Shown: piece by piece, positions 33,788-40,908 of the stretch | Layout of the letters: each line of letters begins with the position of its first letter | How positions within the stretch are numbered: the first letter of the stretch is position 1 | DNA from: an uncultured Bacteroidota bacterium | GTDB lineage: Bacteria; Bacteroidota; Bacteroidia; Flavobacteriales; Flavobacteriaceae | Length of the DNA stretch: 40,908 nucleotides | Direction of reading: 5' to 3' | Assembly (NCBI GenBank): GCA_902518355.1 | Contig: CABYFY010000013.1 | Location: forward strand, 1-40,908 | Translations under genes and position numbers: made by a program | The notes under the pieces: model-generated | The model's database searches: none | What the model saw: the letters and a program-made list of their open reading frames with translations, nothing else | Told to the model about the DNA's origin: nothing

Positions 33788-35272
33788 ATGTTTGAAATTT
33801 CAAAATTAAAAGAAAAAAAACTTTCTGAGTTACAAGAGATTGCTGAAGAGTTAAAAATCTCTAAATATAAAACTTTAAAAAAATTAGATCTAGTATATAA
33901 AATTTTAGATCATCAAGCTTCTAACCCTGATGAAAAGGAGTCGGATAAAAAAAATTCACCAAAACCAAGTTTTGATCGTAAAAATAGATCCAATACAAAG
34001 AGGAATAATGACTCCAATTCAAATGATGAGGTGAATGATGATAAACCTGAAAAAAAATCTAATAACCATACAAGAGATAAAAGAAATCGTAAGCCAAAAG
34101 GTGAACCAAATGGTAATAGAGATACAAGAAATAGATATAAAGAACCAGATTTTGAGTTTGATGCAATAATTGAAAGTGAAGGTGTTCTTGATATAATGCA
34201 AGATGGATATGGTTTTTTAAGATCATCGGATTACCACTATTTATCATCTCCTGATGATATCTATGTATCTCAATCTCAAATTAGATTATTTGGATTAAAA
34301 AAAGGTGATACTGTACTTGGAAATGTTAGACCTCCAAAAGAAGGTGAAAAATACTTTCCTCTTATACAGGTAAATAAAATTAATGGGCTTGATCCTAAAA
34401 TAGTAAGAGATCGAGTCTCATTTGAGCATCTTACTCCACTTTTTCCTGATGAAAAATTCAATCTTGCCGATAAAAATAACACTATTTCAACTAGAGTAAT
34501 CGATTTATTTTCTCCGATTGGAAAAGGTCAAAGAGGTATGATTGTATCTCAACCCAAAACAGGTAAAACAATGCTTTTAAAGGATGTAGCTAATGCTATT
34601 GCTGCTAATCATCCTGAAGTATATCAATTAATATTATTAATTGACGAAAGACCTGAGGAGGTTACCGATATGCAGAGAAATGTTAAAGGTGAAGTTATAG
34701 CTTCCACCTTTGATAAAGAGGCTAATGAACATGTAAGAATTGCTAATATAGTTCTTGAAAAGGCAAAGAGATTGGTAGAGTGTGGATATGATGTTGTGAT
34801 ATTGCTTGATTCAATAACAAGACTTGCAAGAGCATATAATACAGTTCAACCAGCTTCAGGAAAAATACTTAGTGGTGGTGTAGACGCAAATGCTTTACAT
34901 AAGCCAAAAAGGTTCTTTGGAGCAGCAAGAAATATCGAAAATGGAGGTTCACTTTCAATTATAGCGACAGCTCTTACAGAAACTGGATCTAAAATGGATG
35001 AAGTTATTTTTGAAGAATTTAAGGGTACCGGTAACATGGAACTTCAGCTCGACAGAAATATTGCAAATAGAAGAATATTCCCAGCTATTGATCTTACATC
35101 ATCAAGTACAAGAAGAGATGACTTATTATTAGATGAAAAAACTGTTCAAAGAATGTGGGTGATGAGAAAGTATCTTGCTGATATGAACCCAGTTGAGGCG
35201 ATGGAATTTATAAATGACAGGTTCAAACAAACTCTTAATAACGAGGAGTTTTTGATTTCAATGAATGGCTAA
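33788..35272 (+). CDS. rho: transcription termination factor Rho
   Basis: Hexameric ATP-dependent RNA helicase that ends transcription. 494 residues versus about 420 in E. coli, because residues 44-120 are a disordered, highly charged Asn/Lys/Asp/Arg insert between the N-terminal helix bundle and the RNA-binding domain. The primary RNA-binding fold spans about 125-200 (DGYGFLR). Walker A is SQPKTGKT (254-261), followed by [12 protein letters not shown] and the Q/R-loop [12 protein letters not shown]. The core is complete. Bacteroidota Rho with such inserts is reported to undergo phase separation, which this insert could support. Confidence 0.97.
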   Translation: MFEISKLKEKKLSELQEIAEELKISKYKTLKKLDLVYKILDHQASNPDEKESDKKNSPKPSFDRKNRSNTKRNNDSNSNDEVNDDKPEKKSNNHTRDKRNRKPKGEPNGNRDTRNRYKEPDFEFDAIIESEGVLDIMQDGYGFLRSSDYHYLSSPDDIYVSQSQIRLFGLKKGDTVLGNVRPPKEGEKYFPLIQVNKINGLDPKIVRDRVSFEHLTPLFPDEKFNLADKNNTISTRVIDLFSPIGKGQRGMIVSQPKTGKTMLLKDVANAIAANHPEVYQLILLIDERPEEVTDMQRNVKGEVIASTFDKEANEHVRIANIVLEKAKRLVECGYDVVILLDSITRLARAYNTVQPASGKILSGGVDANALHKPKRFFGAARNIENGGSLSIIATALTETGSKMDEVIFEEFKGTGNMELQLDRNIANRRIFPAIDLTSSSTRRDDLLLDEKTVQRMWVMRKYLADMNPVEAMEFINDRFKQTLNNEEFLISMNG

Positions 35273-35296
35273 TTTTTCTGAAATATAATAGCTTCT

Positions 35297-36259
35297 GTGC
35301 GTTTATTTATTATTACTTTCTTATTAATTTTTTATAATTGGAATGCACAAAAAACGGAGAAGATAGTTTTTAAGAGTGCAAACCCCTTTGCTTTAAGTGA
35401 TATAATTACAGACCTCGAAAACCAGCAAGAACAAGAAGTTTTTGGAAAACTAACCTTTCCTAATGATTCATTTGATGTGAAAAAAAAATACCCATTGATT
35501 ATTGGGGTTGCTGGAAGCTTAGGATGGAGAAAACATCATTATGAGTACATGAAAATGTATCAGGAAAATGGTTTTGCAACTTTTGAACTTAATAGCTTTC
35601 AAAGCAGAAATATAGTATCAACCGTTGGCTCTCAGGTTGAAATAACAACAGCTACAATGATTTTGGATGCCTACAAGGCTTTTGAAAAATTAGCAAAACA
35701 TCCAAATATCGATGTAGAAAAAGTATCTATAACCGGCTGGAGTTTAGGTGGTGCAGTTACATTATTTTCAGCCTGGAAACCAGTGAAAGAAGCTATAACT
35801 TCGGATTTAAAATTTGCATCTCACCTAGCCTTCTATCCACCTTGTTTTTTTGACCCTGAAAATACTGAATTTACAGATTCACCTATTCATATTTTAATTG
35901 GCGAACTAGATAATTGGACGCCAGCAGACCCATGCCGTAACTTTGTCAATAAAATTTCTAAAAAGTCAAATGTAGATTTAACTATATATACAAATTCACA
36001 TCACTCTTTTGACAGTGAAGAACCAGTTACGTTTAATGAAAAAGGGTATAGTTTTAAAAACTGTCTTTTTAAATTAAGTAAGGAAGGGGATGTTTTGATG
36101 AATTACTTACATTTACCAATGTCATCACCAATTATGCAAAAAATTGGGTTTTTGTTCTGTGTTGAAAGAGGAGTAAACTTGGGCGGAAATCCTGAAAGCA
36201 GGAAAAGGGCGTTTGAATTCTCCAAATATTTTATGAAAAAAACTCTACTAGAGAATTGA
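35297..36259 (+). CDS. exported alpha/beta hydrolase, GTG start
   Basis: A 320-residue dienelactone-hydrolase-like protein with a signal peptide (1-18, NWNAQ). The triad candidates are Ser149 in GWSLGG, Asp205 in IGELDNWTPAD and His235 or His236 in TNSHHSFD. The ADPCRNF region supplies extra Cys. The start is GTG at 35297, which gives the signal peptide. No ATG is nearby in frame. The substrate is unknown. It converges on rpsT with 14 nt between stops. Confidence 0.85.
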   Translation: MRLFIITFLLIFYNWNAQKTEKIVFKSANPFALSDIITDLENQQEQEVFGKLTFPNDSFDVKKKYPLIIGVAGSLGWRKHHYEYMKMYQENGFATFELNSFQSRNIVSTVGSQVEITTATMILDAYKAFEKLAKHPNIDVEKVSITGWSLGGAVTLFSAWKPVKEAITSDLKFASHLAFYPPCFFDPENTEFTDSPIHILIGELDNWTPADPCRNFVNKISKKSNVDLTIYTNSHHSFDSEEPVTFNEKGYSFKNCLFKLSKEGDVLMNYLHLPMSSPIMQKIGFLFCVERGVNLGGNPESRKRAFEFSKYFMKKTLLEN

Positions 36260-36273
36260 AAATAATGTCTAGT

Positions 36274-36531
36274 TTATTTCTTTAAGCCACTGGCATGCTT
36301 TGCAAAATTTGCCTTTAAGTTTGCAGCTTTATTATCGTGGATTATATTATTTTTTGCCAGCTTATCAATCATTGAAGTTAATGAAGGTAATTCCTTTTCA
36401 GCATCTTTCTTTTTAGTTATTTCAAAGAATTTTTTCATAGCAGTTCTGGCAGTCTTATGCTGGTATCTGTTTCTTTGTTTTTTTACTTCGCTACTTCTAA
36501 TTCTTTTGATAGCTGATTTATGATTTGCCAT
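36274..36531 (-). CDS. rpsT: 30S ribosomal protein S20
   Basis: An 85-residue basic helical protein of the small ribosomal subunit (MANHKSAIKRIRSSEVKKQR, then a C-terminal NIIHDNKAANLKANFAKH). It lies 16 nt after tRNA-Glu on the same strand. The only clear promoter upstream is the one at 36648-36677, so the message probably starts as a tRNA-mRNA transcript and the tRNA 3' cut leaves a 16-nt leader. Confidence 0.97.
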   Translation of the reverse strand: MANHKSAIKRIRSSEVKKQRNRYQHKTARTAMKKFFEITKKKDAEKELPSLTSMIDKLAKNNIIHDNKAANLKANFAKHASGLKK

Positions 36532-36547
36532 AATTATTTAAATTTTG

Positions 36548-36619
36548 TAGCCCGTAGGGGAATCGAACCCCTCTTACCAGGATGAAAACCTGGCGTCCTA
36601 GCCGATAGACGAACGGGCC
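36548..36619 (-). tRNA. tRNA-Glu (anticodon TTC)
   Basis: A 72-nt cloverleaf on the minus strand. The acceptor is GGCCCGT/ACGGGCT (G1-U72 wobble), the anticodon stem CCAGG/CCTGG with loop TTTTCAT gives anticodon TTC, and the T arm is AGGGG-TTCGATT-CCCCT. CCA is not encoded. It is placed between proS (minus) and rpsT (minus). Confidence 0.95.
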
Positions 36620-36622
36620 AAT

Positions 36623-36637
36623 TATTGTTTAACAATA
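36623..36637. repeat. perfect dyad in the tRNA-Glu leader
   Basis: TATTGTT-T-AACAATA, two 7-nt arms around one base, 3 nt upstream of the tRNA 5' end and just downstream of the expected transcription start. It may be an operator or a short leader hairpin. Confidence 0.55.
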
Positions 36638-36647
36638 GTTGCGCGTG

Positions 36648-36677
36648 CAAAAATACAACTATTTTTAAATGTTACAA
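36648..36677 (-). promoter_or_regulatory. tRNA-Glu/rpsT promoter
   Basis: On the minus strand, TTG (36675-36677), 19-nt spacer, TATTTTTG (36648-36655). Both elements match the Bacteroidota consensus exactly. A GC-rich stretch (GCACGCGC) follows directly. The expected start, near 36641, leaves about 22 nt before the tRNA. Confidence 0.7.
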
Positions 36678-36706
36678 CTTCTTGAAAGAAAAATGTAAAA
36701 TAATTA

Positions 36707-38182
36707 CTAATAGGCTTTAGCAAATAATACTCTTTGGGATGAAGGATTTCCTGAAAAGACACATTTACCAGGAATATTGTTTTCTTCAGGTATACATCTT
36801 ATGGTAGCTTTTGTTAAATCTTTTATTTTATTCTCTGTTTCATCAGTCCCATCCCAATGAGCAGATATAAAACCACCTTTATTTTCTAAAGTTGTTTTAA
36901 AGTCTTCGAAATTTTCGACTTCGGTTATGTTATTATCTCTAAAATTTTTGGCTTTATCAAAAAGATTTTTTTGGATTTCGTCAAGTAATTTTGATACAAA
37001 ATCTAAAGATTCTTCAATTTTTATAAATTGCTTCTCAAGTGTATCCCTTCTGAATATTTCAATTGATTTTTTTTCTAAATCCTTTGGTCCGATTGTAATC
37101 CTGACAGGAACTCCTTGGATTTCGTGTTGAGCGAACTTTTCTCCGGGTCTTTTTGTATCACGATTATCAAATTTAGAACTGATACCTCTTTCGTTAAATT
37201 GATTTCTTAAATCCTCAACAACTTGGGTTATCGAATTTAATTGTTCTTCATTTTTATAAATAGGAACAAAAATTACCTGGTGAGGTGCTAATTTAGGTGG
37301 TAGAACTAGACCTCTATCATCGCTGTGAGTCATAATTAAAGCTCCCATAAGCCTTGATGAAACACCCCAAGAAGTAGCCCAAACATAATTTAATTGTCCA
37401 TCTCTATCAGCAAACTTAACATCAAAAGCTTTAGCAAAATTTTGCCCTAAGAAATGTGAAGTACCTGCTTGCAGTGCTTTACCATCTTGCATTAAAGCTT
37501 CAATGCAATAGGTTTTTTCAGCTCCTGCAAAAGTTTCATTTTTAGATTTGACTCCCTTAATAACTGGCATAGACATATATTTTTCAGCAAAATTTGCGTA
37601 TAAATTATTTATCATAACAGTTTCTTCTAATGCTTCATTTTTTGTTTCATGTGCAGTATGTCCTTCCTGCCATAAAAACTCAGCTGTTCTTAAAAATAAT
37701 CTAGTTCTCATCTCCCATCGAACAACATTAGCCCACTGATTGATCAAGATTGGTAAATCTCTGTAGGACTGAATCCAATTTTTATATGTATTCCATATAA
37801 TTGCTTCGCTGGTTGGTCTGATTATAAGCTCTTCCTCAAGTTTAGCATTGGGGTCAACCCTGAGTTTTCCCTTGTTATCAGGGTCATTTTGGAGTCTGTA
37901 GTGAGTTACAATTGCACACTCTTTGGCAAAACCTTCAGCATTTTTCTCCTCAGCCTCAAACAAACTTTTAGGAACAAAAAGTGGAAAGTACGCATTTTCA
38001 TGACCTGTATTCTTAAACATCTTATCTAATTGTGATTGCATCTTCTCCCATATTGCATATCCATATGGCTTAATTATCATGCATCCTCTAACAGCAGAAT
38101 TTTCAGCTAATCCAGCCTTGACTACAAGCTCATTATACCACTTCGAATAATCTTCTTCTCTGCTAATTAATTTTTTATCCAT
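36707..38182 (-). CDS. proS: prolyl-tRNA synthetase (archaeal/eukaryotic type)
   Basis: Class II synthetase charging tRNA-Pro. At 491 residues it lacks the editing insertion of the bacterial type and is the archaeal/eukaryotic form. Motifs include [18 protein letters not shown] near residue 32 (motif 1), a motif-2 region with [13 protein letters not shown] and [24 protein letters not shown], and the motif-3 region [14 protein letters not shown] followed by GVSSRLMG. Its leader of about 40 nt starts at a consensus promoter shared with the divergent lipoprotein. tRNA-Glu lies 87 nt downstream with its own promoter. Confidence 0.96.
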   Translation of the reverse strand: MDKKLISREEDYSKWYNELVVKAGLAENSAVRGCMIIKPYGYAIWEKMQSQLDKMFKNTGHENAYFPLFVPKSLFEAEEKNAEGFAKECAIVTHYRLQNDPDNKGKLRVDPNAKLEEELIIRPTSEAIIWNTYKNWIQSYRDLPILINQWANVVRWEMRTRLFLRTAEFLWQEGHTAHETKNEALEETVMINNLYANFAEKYMSMPVIKGVKSKNETFAGAEKTYCIEALMQDGKALQAGTSHFLGQNFAKAFDVKFADRDGQLNYVWATSWGVSSRLMGALIMTHSDDRGLVLPPKLAPHQVIFVPIYKNEEQLNSITQVVEDLRNQFNERGISSKFDNRDTKRPGEKFAQHEIQGVPVRITIGPKDLEKKSIEIFRRDTLEKQFIKIEESLDFVSKLLDEIQKNLFDKAKNFRDNNITEVENFEDFKTTLENKGGFISAHWDGTDETENKIKDLTKATIRCIPEENNIPGKCVFSGNPSSQRVLFAKAY

Positions 38183-38216
38183 TTTTTGTAACTTGGCATA
38201 AGAATTGGACTTCTTA

Positions 38217-38246
38217 TTGCATAGATTGCAAATCTAATTAATTTTA
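38217..38246 (+). promoter_or_regulatory. candidate promoter of the 38274 lipoprotein
   Basis: TTG (38217-38219), 19-nt spacer, TAATTTTA (38239-38246), one mismatch from TAnnTTTG. The dyad at 38222-38236 fills the spacer. Confidence 0.45.
38222..38236. repeat. perfect dyad within overlapping divergent promoters
   Basis: TAGATT-GCA-AATCTA, two 6-nt arms with a 3-nt centre. It coincides with the -7 element of the leftward proS promoter and with the spacer of the rightward lipoprotein promoter. Confidence 0.6.
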
Positions 38247-38259
38247 GAATGTTCAACAA
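38229..38259 (-). promoter_or_regulatory. proS promoter
   Basis: On the minus strand a doubled TTGTTG (38254-38259) is followed at 17 or 20 nt by TAGATTTG (38229-38236), an exact Bacteroidota consensus. The expected start near 38222 gives a leader of about 40 nt to the proS ATG. Confidence 0.65.
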
Positions 38260-38273
38260 TTAAAATTAAAGAT

Positions 38274-39389
38274 ATGGACCTTAAAAATTTTTACAGCATA
38301 ACTAAACCAATATATTTCATACTAATCGCGTTAGTTATTTCTTCGTGTGGAACATACCAATACAGTGGAAATGTTAATGATGGAATATACAATTCAAATA
38401 TTTCATCTGAAAATGCTATAGTTGTTGAAACTAAAGAAGTAAACAATAAAGCAAACAACGATTATTATAAATCTGCATTTAGTGAAAAAGCACTTATATA
38501 CTCTGAGTCAGAGTCTAGTGATCAACTATTTACAGATGTTGAAAACTACAGAACCTCTGATAATGACTCTATCAGAGAAAACTATGGCCCATGGGGTGAT
38601 TATAAGGACTCTGTTGTAATAAATATTCATTCTTATCACAACGATGGTTTTTGGTCCAGATGGAGATACCCTAACTGGATGTGGAATTACGGATATGGCT
38701 ATGGAAATGTGTGGGGGTACGGATATAATAACTTTTGGTCAAGACCATACCCATATTATGGGGGTTTTTATGATCCATTTAATCCTTTTTGGGGATATTA
38801 CGATTCTTTTTACTACGGATACGGATACGGTTATGGATACCCATACGGTTATTATTCTTGGTGGAGACCATACAACTCTTGGTATAACTACAGCCCCTAT
38901 GGCAGAAATCTAAATACTAATATATCATTTGTCAGTGGTAGAAGAGGTTCAAGAAATGCTCTTTCATCAAGATCAAATAATATTTCTAATTCAAATATTA
39001 GAGATAGATTCAACAGAACTAGCTCTAATACCCTAAGTGATAGGTTATCAAGAATAGACAGGATTAATAGCTCTGCTAGGGTTAATCCAAATATGTACAA
39101 TAAACCTTTTAACTCTGCTGGATCTTCAAATAGCTTATCAAAACCCCGTACTGACGGTGGTGATTATAATAATTCTAGGCCTAGTGGTAATTATTCTAAA
39201 CCAAGTAATAACTACTCTAGACCAAGTAATAATAATTATAAACCATCCGGAAGCTCAAATTATTCAAGTCCAAGCTACTCTAGACCAAGTTCTGGTTACA
39301 GCCCATCATCAAGCTCATCATTTTCAAGAGGTGGTGGAGGTATGTCGTCAGGATCAAGTTCATCTAGAGGTGGTAAATCTGGTAGATAA
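38274..39389 (+). CDS. Tyr/Gly-rich lipoprotein
   Basis: A 371-residue surface-type lipoprotein (signal to ISSC, then GTYQYSG). Residues 120-210 are extremely rich in Tyr, Gly, Trp and Pro (GYGYGYGYPYGYY among others). Residues 210-371 are Ser/Asn/Arg-rich and end in SSSSRGGKSGR, which suggests a disordered basic tail. No catalytic domain is visible. Such aromatic low-complexity proteins occur in Bacteroidota beside outer-membrane proteins, and the next gene, 17 nt downstream, is an OmpP1/FadL-type protein. A structural or adhesive role is inference. Confidence 0.8.
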   Translation: MDLKNFYSITKPIYFILIALVISSCGTYQYSGNVNDGIYNSNISSENAIVVETKEVNNKANNDYYKSAFSEKALIYSESESSDQLFTDVENYRTSDNDSIRENYGPWGDYKDSVVINIHSYHNDGFWSRWRYPNWMWNYGYGYGNVWGYGYNNFWSRPYPYYGGFYDPFNPFWGYYDSFYYGYGYGYGYPYGYYSWWRPYNSWYNYSPYGRNLNTNISFVSGRRGSRNALSSRSNNISNSNIRDRFNRTSSNTLSDRLSRIDRINSSARVNPNMYNKPFNSAGSSNSLSKPRTDGGDYNNSRPSGNYSKPSNNYSRPSNNNYKPSGSSNYSSPSYSRPSSGYSPSSSSSFSRGGGGMSSGSSSSRGGKSGR

Positions 39390-39406
39390 TATTTAAATTT
39401 TTTCTT

Positions 39407-40908
39407 ATGAGTTATAAATTAAATCTTTTTTTAATTTCTATGCTTACTACATGTGGCATTATGTATTCGCAAAATATTAATGATGCACTAAATTATACTG
39501 ACAATTCATATCAAGGAACAGCTAGGTTTAATTCAATGAGCGGTGCTTTCGGGGCGCTAGGTGGAGACTTGAGTTCAATTGCAGTAAATCCTGCCGGATC
39601 TGCAATTCTTAGCAATGGTTATTTTTCTTTAAGTTTTGGAACTGATAACAAATCTGGTCAGGCTAATTTAATTAGCTCTTCAAACAATTTTGATAAAAGC
39701 AACTTTACATTAAATCAAATTGGTGGAGTTATAAATTTTGAAAATTTAGACGGAGATAAAAAATGGAAAAAAATTTCTCTTGGTATTTCATACAACCAGT
39801 CGAAAAATAATTTTAATGAATATTCGGTTTTTAATGTAACTAATAACAACTCGATTGATAGTTATTTTTTAAATAATGCTGATGGACTAAGGTTAGACCA
39901 AATATCAGCTTTTGAAAATGAAAGCATCACTGATGCATATGTTGATATTGGCAATGTTTATGGTTACGGTCATCAACAAGCTTTTTTAGGATATGAGTCC
40001 TTTATTATTGATCCTGTAGAATTTAATGACAGTAACAGTTCCTATTATTCAAATGTTCCGGCTGGAACATTTAATCAGAGTTACAGTTCGATTTCAAGAG
40101 GCTACAATGGAAAACTTTCGTTCAACTTGGGTTTTCAATATGACAATAATTTATATTTTGGAGTTAATTTAAATAGTCATTTTATTGATTATGATAATTA
40201 CACTATTCTGAATGAAACAAATAATAATGGTGGTACTGGTCAATTTAGAGTAAATGGAATATATTTTGAGAATAGACTTTCTACGTTTGGAGAGGGATTC
40301 TCTTCGCAATTTGGTATGATAGCAAAAGCTTCGAATGTTTTGAGATTTGGTTTTACATATGATACACCAACATGGTATACTATTTCAGAAGAAACAAGTC
40401 AATATCTTGAAACATCAATTATTGACGAAGAAGATAATATTTCCTTGTTGGTTACAAATCCAAATGCTATTAATATATATGAAGATTATACATTAAAATT
40501 ACCTTCCAAGATTACTGCAAGTACTGCATTAGTTTTTAAGAATTTCGGTTTATTCAGTTTTGATTATTCTAGAAGAGATTACAGTTCTATTAAATTTAAA
40601 CCTCAAAATGATATACACTTTTCTAATTTAAATCAAGAAATTATACAGAGACTTGAAGACGTGAATACATATAGGTTTGGAACGGAGATACTTGCTGACA
40701 GATTAAGTTTTAGAGCAGGTTATATGATTGAGGATTCACCATACAACTCATCAGCCGTTTCAGAATTTGAAAATATTGATGACTCTACTAATGGATTCTC
40801 TCTAGGTTTAGGATATAAATTAAATGATACTGTCATAGATTTATCATTTGTAAAAATCAACTCTTCAAAGTACAAAAGACTTTACGATACTGGCTTAACA
40901 AATCAGAT
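39407..40908 (+). CDS. OmpP1/FadL-type outer-membrane protein, partial
   Basis: The 5' part of a gene that runs off the right edge, 500 codons so far with no stop. After a signal peptide (to MYSQN) the N-terminal block GTARFNSMSGAFGALGGDLS, followed by VNPAGSAI, is characteristic of the OmpP1/FadL/TodX beta-barrel family. The rest shows alternating beta-strand patterns with aromatic ends. FadL-type barrels carry hydrophobic compounds across the outer membrane; the ligand here is unknown. It begins 17 nt after the Tyr/Gly-rich lipoprotein and is probably co-transcribed with it. Confidence 0.85.
   Translation, partial: MSYKLNLFLISMLTTCGIMYSQNINDALNYTDNSYQGTARFNSMSGAFGALGGDLSSIAVNPAGSAILSNGYFSLSFGTDNKSGQANLISSSNNFDKSNFTLNQIGGVINFENLDGDKKWKKISLGISYNQSKNNFNEYSVFNVTNNNSIDSYFLNNADGLRLDQISAFENESITDAYVDIGNVYGYGHQQAFLGYESFIIDPVEFNDSNSSYYSNVPAGTFNQSYSSISRGYNGKLSFNLGFQYDNNLYFGVNLNSHFIDYDNYTILNETNNNGGTGQFRVNGIYFENRLSTFGEGFSSQFGMIAKASNVLRFGFTYDTPTWYTISEETSQYLETSIIDEEDNISLLVTNPNAINIYEDYTLKLPSKITASTALVFKNFGLFSFDYSRRDYSSIKFKPQNDIHFSNLNQEIIQRLEDVNTYRFGTEILADRLSFRAGYMIEDSPYNSSAVSEFENIDDSTNGFSLGLGYKLNDTVIDLSFVKINSSKYKRLYDTGLTNQ

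Noticed and set aside
38644-38913. 89-codon alternate frame in the Tyr/Gly-rich region
   Set aside because: Low-complexity codons (TAC/GGA repeats) keep other frames open; the main frame has the lipoprotein signal.
38660-39380. Repeats in the lipoprotein gene as CRISPR or VNTR
   Set aside because: The repeats are degenerate, in frame and explained by Tyr/Gly and Ser/Asn composition; there are no spacers.

Overview
The window looks like a chromosomal core segment of a small-genome, AT-rich member of the Bacteroidota, most likely a marine Flavobacteriaceae relative. The evidence is two proteins with C-terminal type IX secretion sorting domains (13200-14333 and 17296-21306), Bacteroidota-restricted families (DUF4293, BT_3928, DUF4920), a eukaryote-like type II glutamine synthetase, the archaeal/eukaryotic form of ProS, a Rho with a long disordered insert, frequent TTG or GTG starts without Shine-Dalgarno sequences, and promoters of the TTG / TAnnTTTG kind. 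I see no insertion sequence, prophage, CRISPR array, integrase or rRNA operon. Intergenic space is minimal: the longest gene-free stretch is 272 nt.

Layout. 1-4.8 kb: MazG-like pyrophosphohydrolase, small membrane protein, HupE-like protein, M3 peptidase lipoprotein, CrcB fluoride exporter and a DUF1684 lipoprotein. 4.8-7.8 kb: large M14 carboxypeptidase and a DUF4396 membrane protein. 7.8-12.2 kb: the purM-prfA-pyrF operon, divergent from glutamine synthetase. 12.2-17.1 kb: endonuclease I plus Na+/Ca2+ exchanger, a TonB-plug lipoprotein overlapping a SOUL heme-binding protein, DUF4920, SRPBCC and unknown genes. 17.2-22.4 kb: a tightly packed minus-strand array (SerK/ParB-like protein, YbjQ, 35-aa membrane peptide, zinc-ribbon protein, 1336-aa haloperoxidase) followed by tRNA-Arg(ACG). 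22.4-24.1 kb: a divergent pair, a 59-aa membrane protein and a CstB-like persulfide dioxygenase-rhodanese. 24-28.4 kb: DUF1599, BT_3928, a lone DppB-like permease, tpiA and prmA. 28.4-33.6 kb: folP-cdaA (c-di-AMP synthesis), an ABC exporter, truA, a YfcE-like phosphodiesterase and DUF4293. 33.7-38.2 kb: rho, an alpha/beta hydrolase, rpsT with tRNA-Glu(TTC), and proS. 38.2-40.9 kb: a Tyr/Gly-rich lipoprotein and the start of an OmpP1/FadL-type outer-membrane protein that runs off the window.

The most unusual item is the 17.2-24.1 kb block. A secreted mosaic protein (FG-GAP propeller, ASPIC/UnbV, PKD-like domain, complete vanadium haloperoxidase site, T9SS sorting domain) ends a compact operon that begins with a SerK-like serine kinase candidate. 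Facing it is a CstB-like persulfide detoxification gene with a tiny membrane partner. Whether this is one functional unit is inference. At the regulatory level, proS, tRNA-Glu and the 38274 lipoprotein have recognisable promoters, two of which overlap on a shared dyad.
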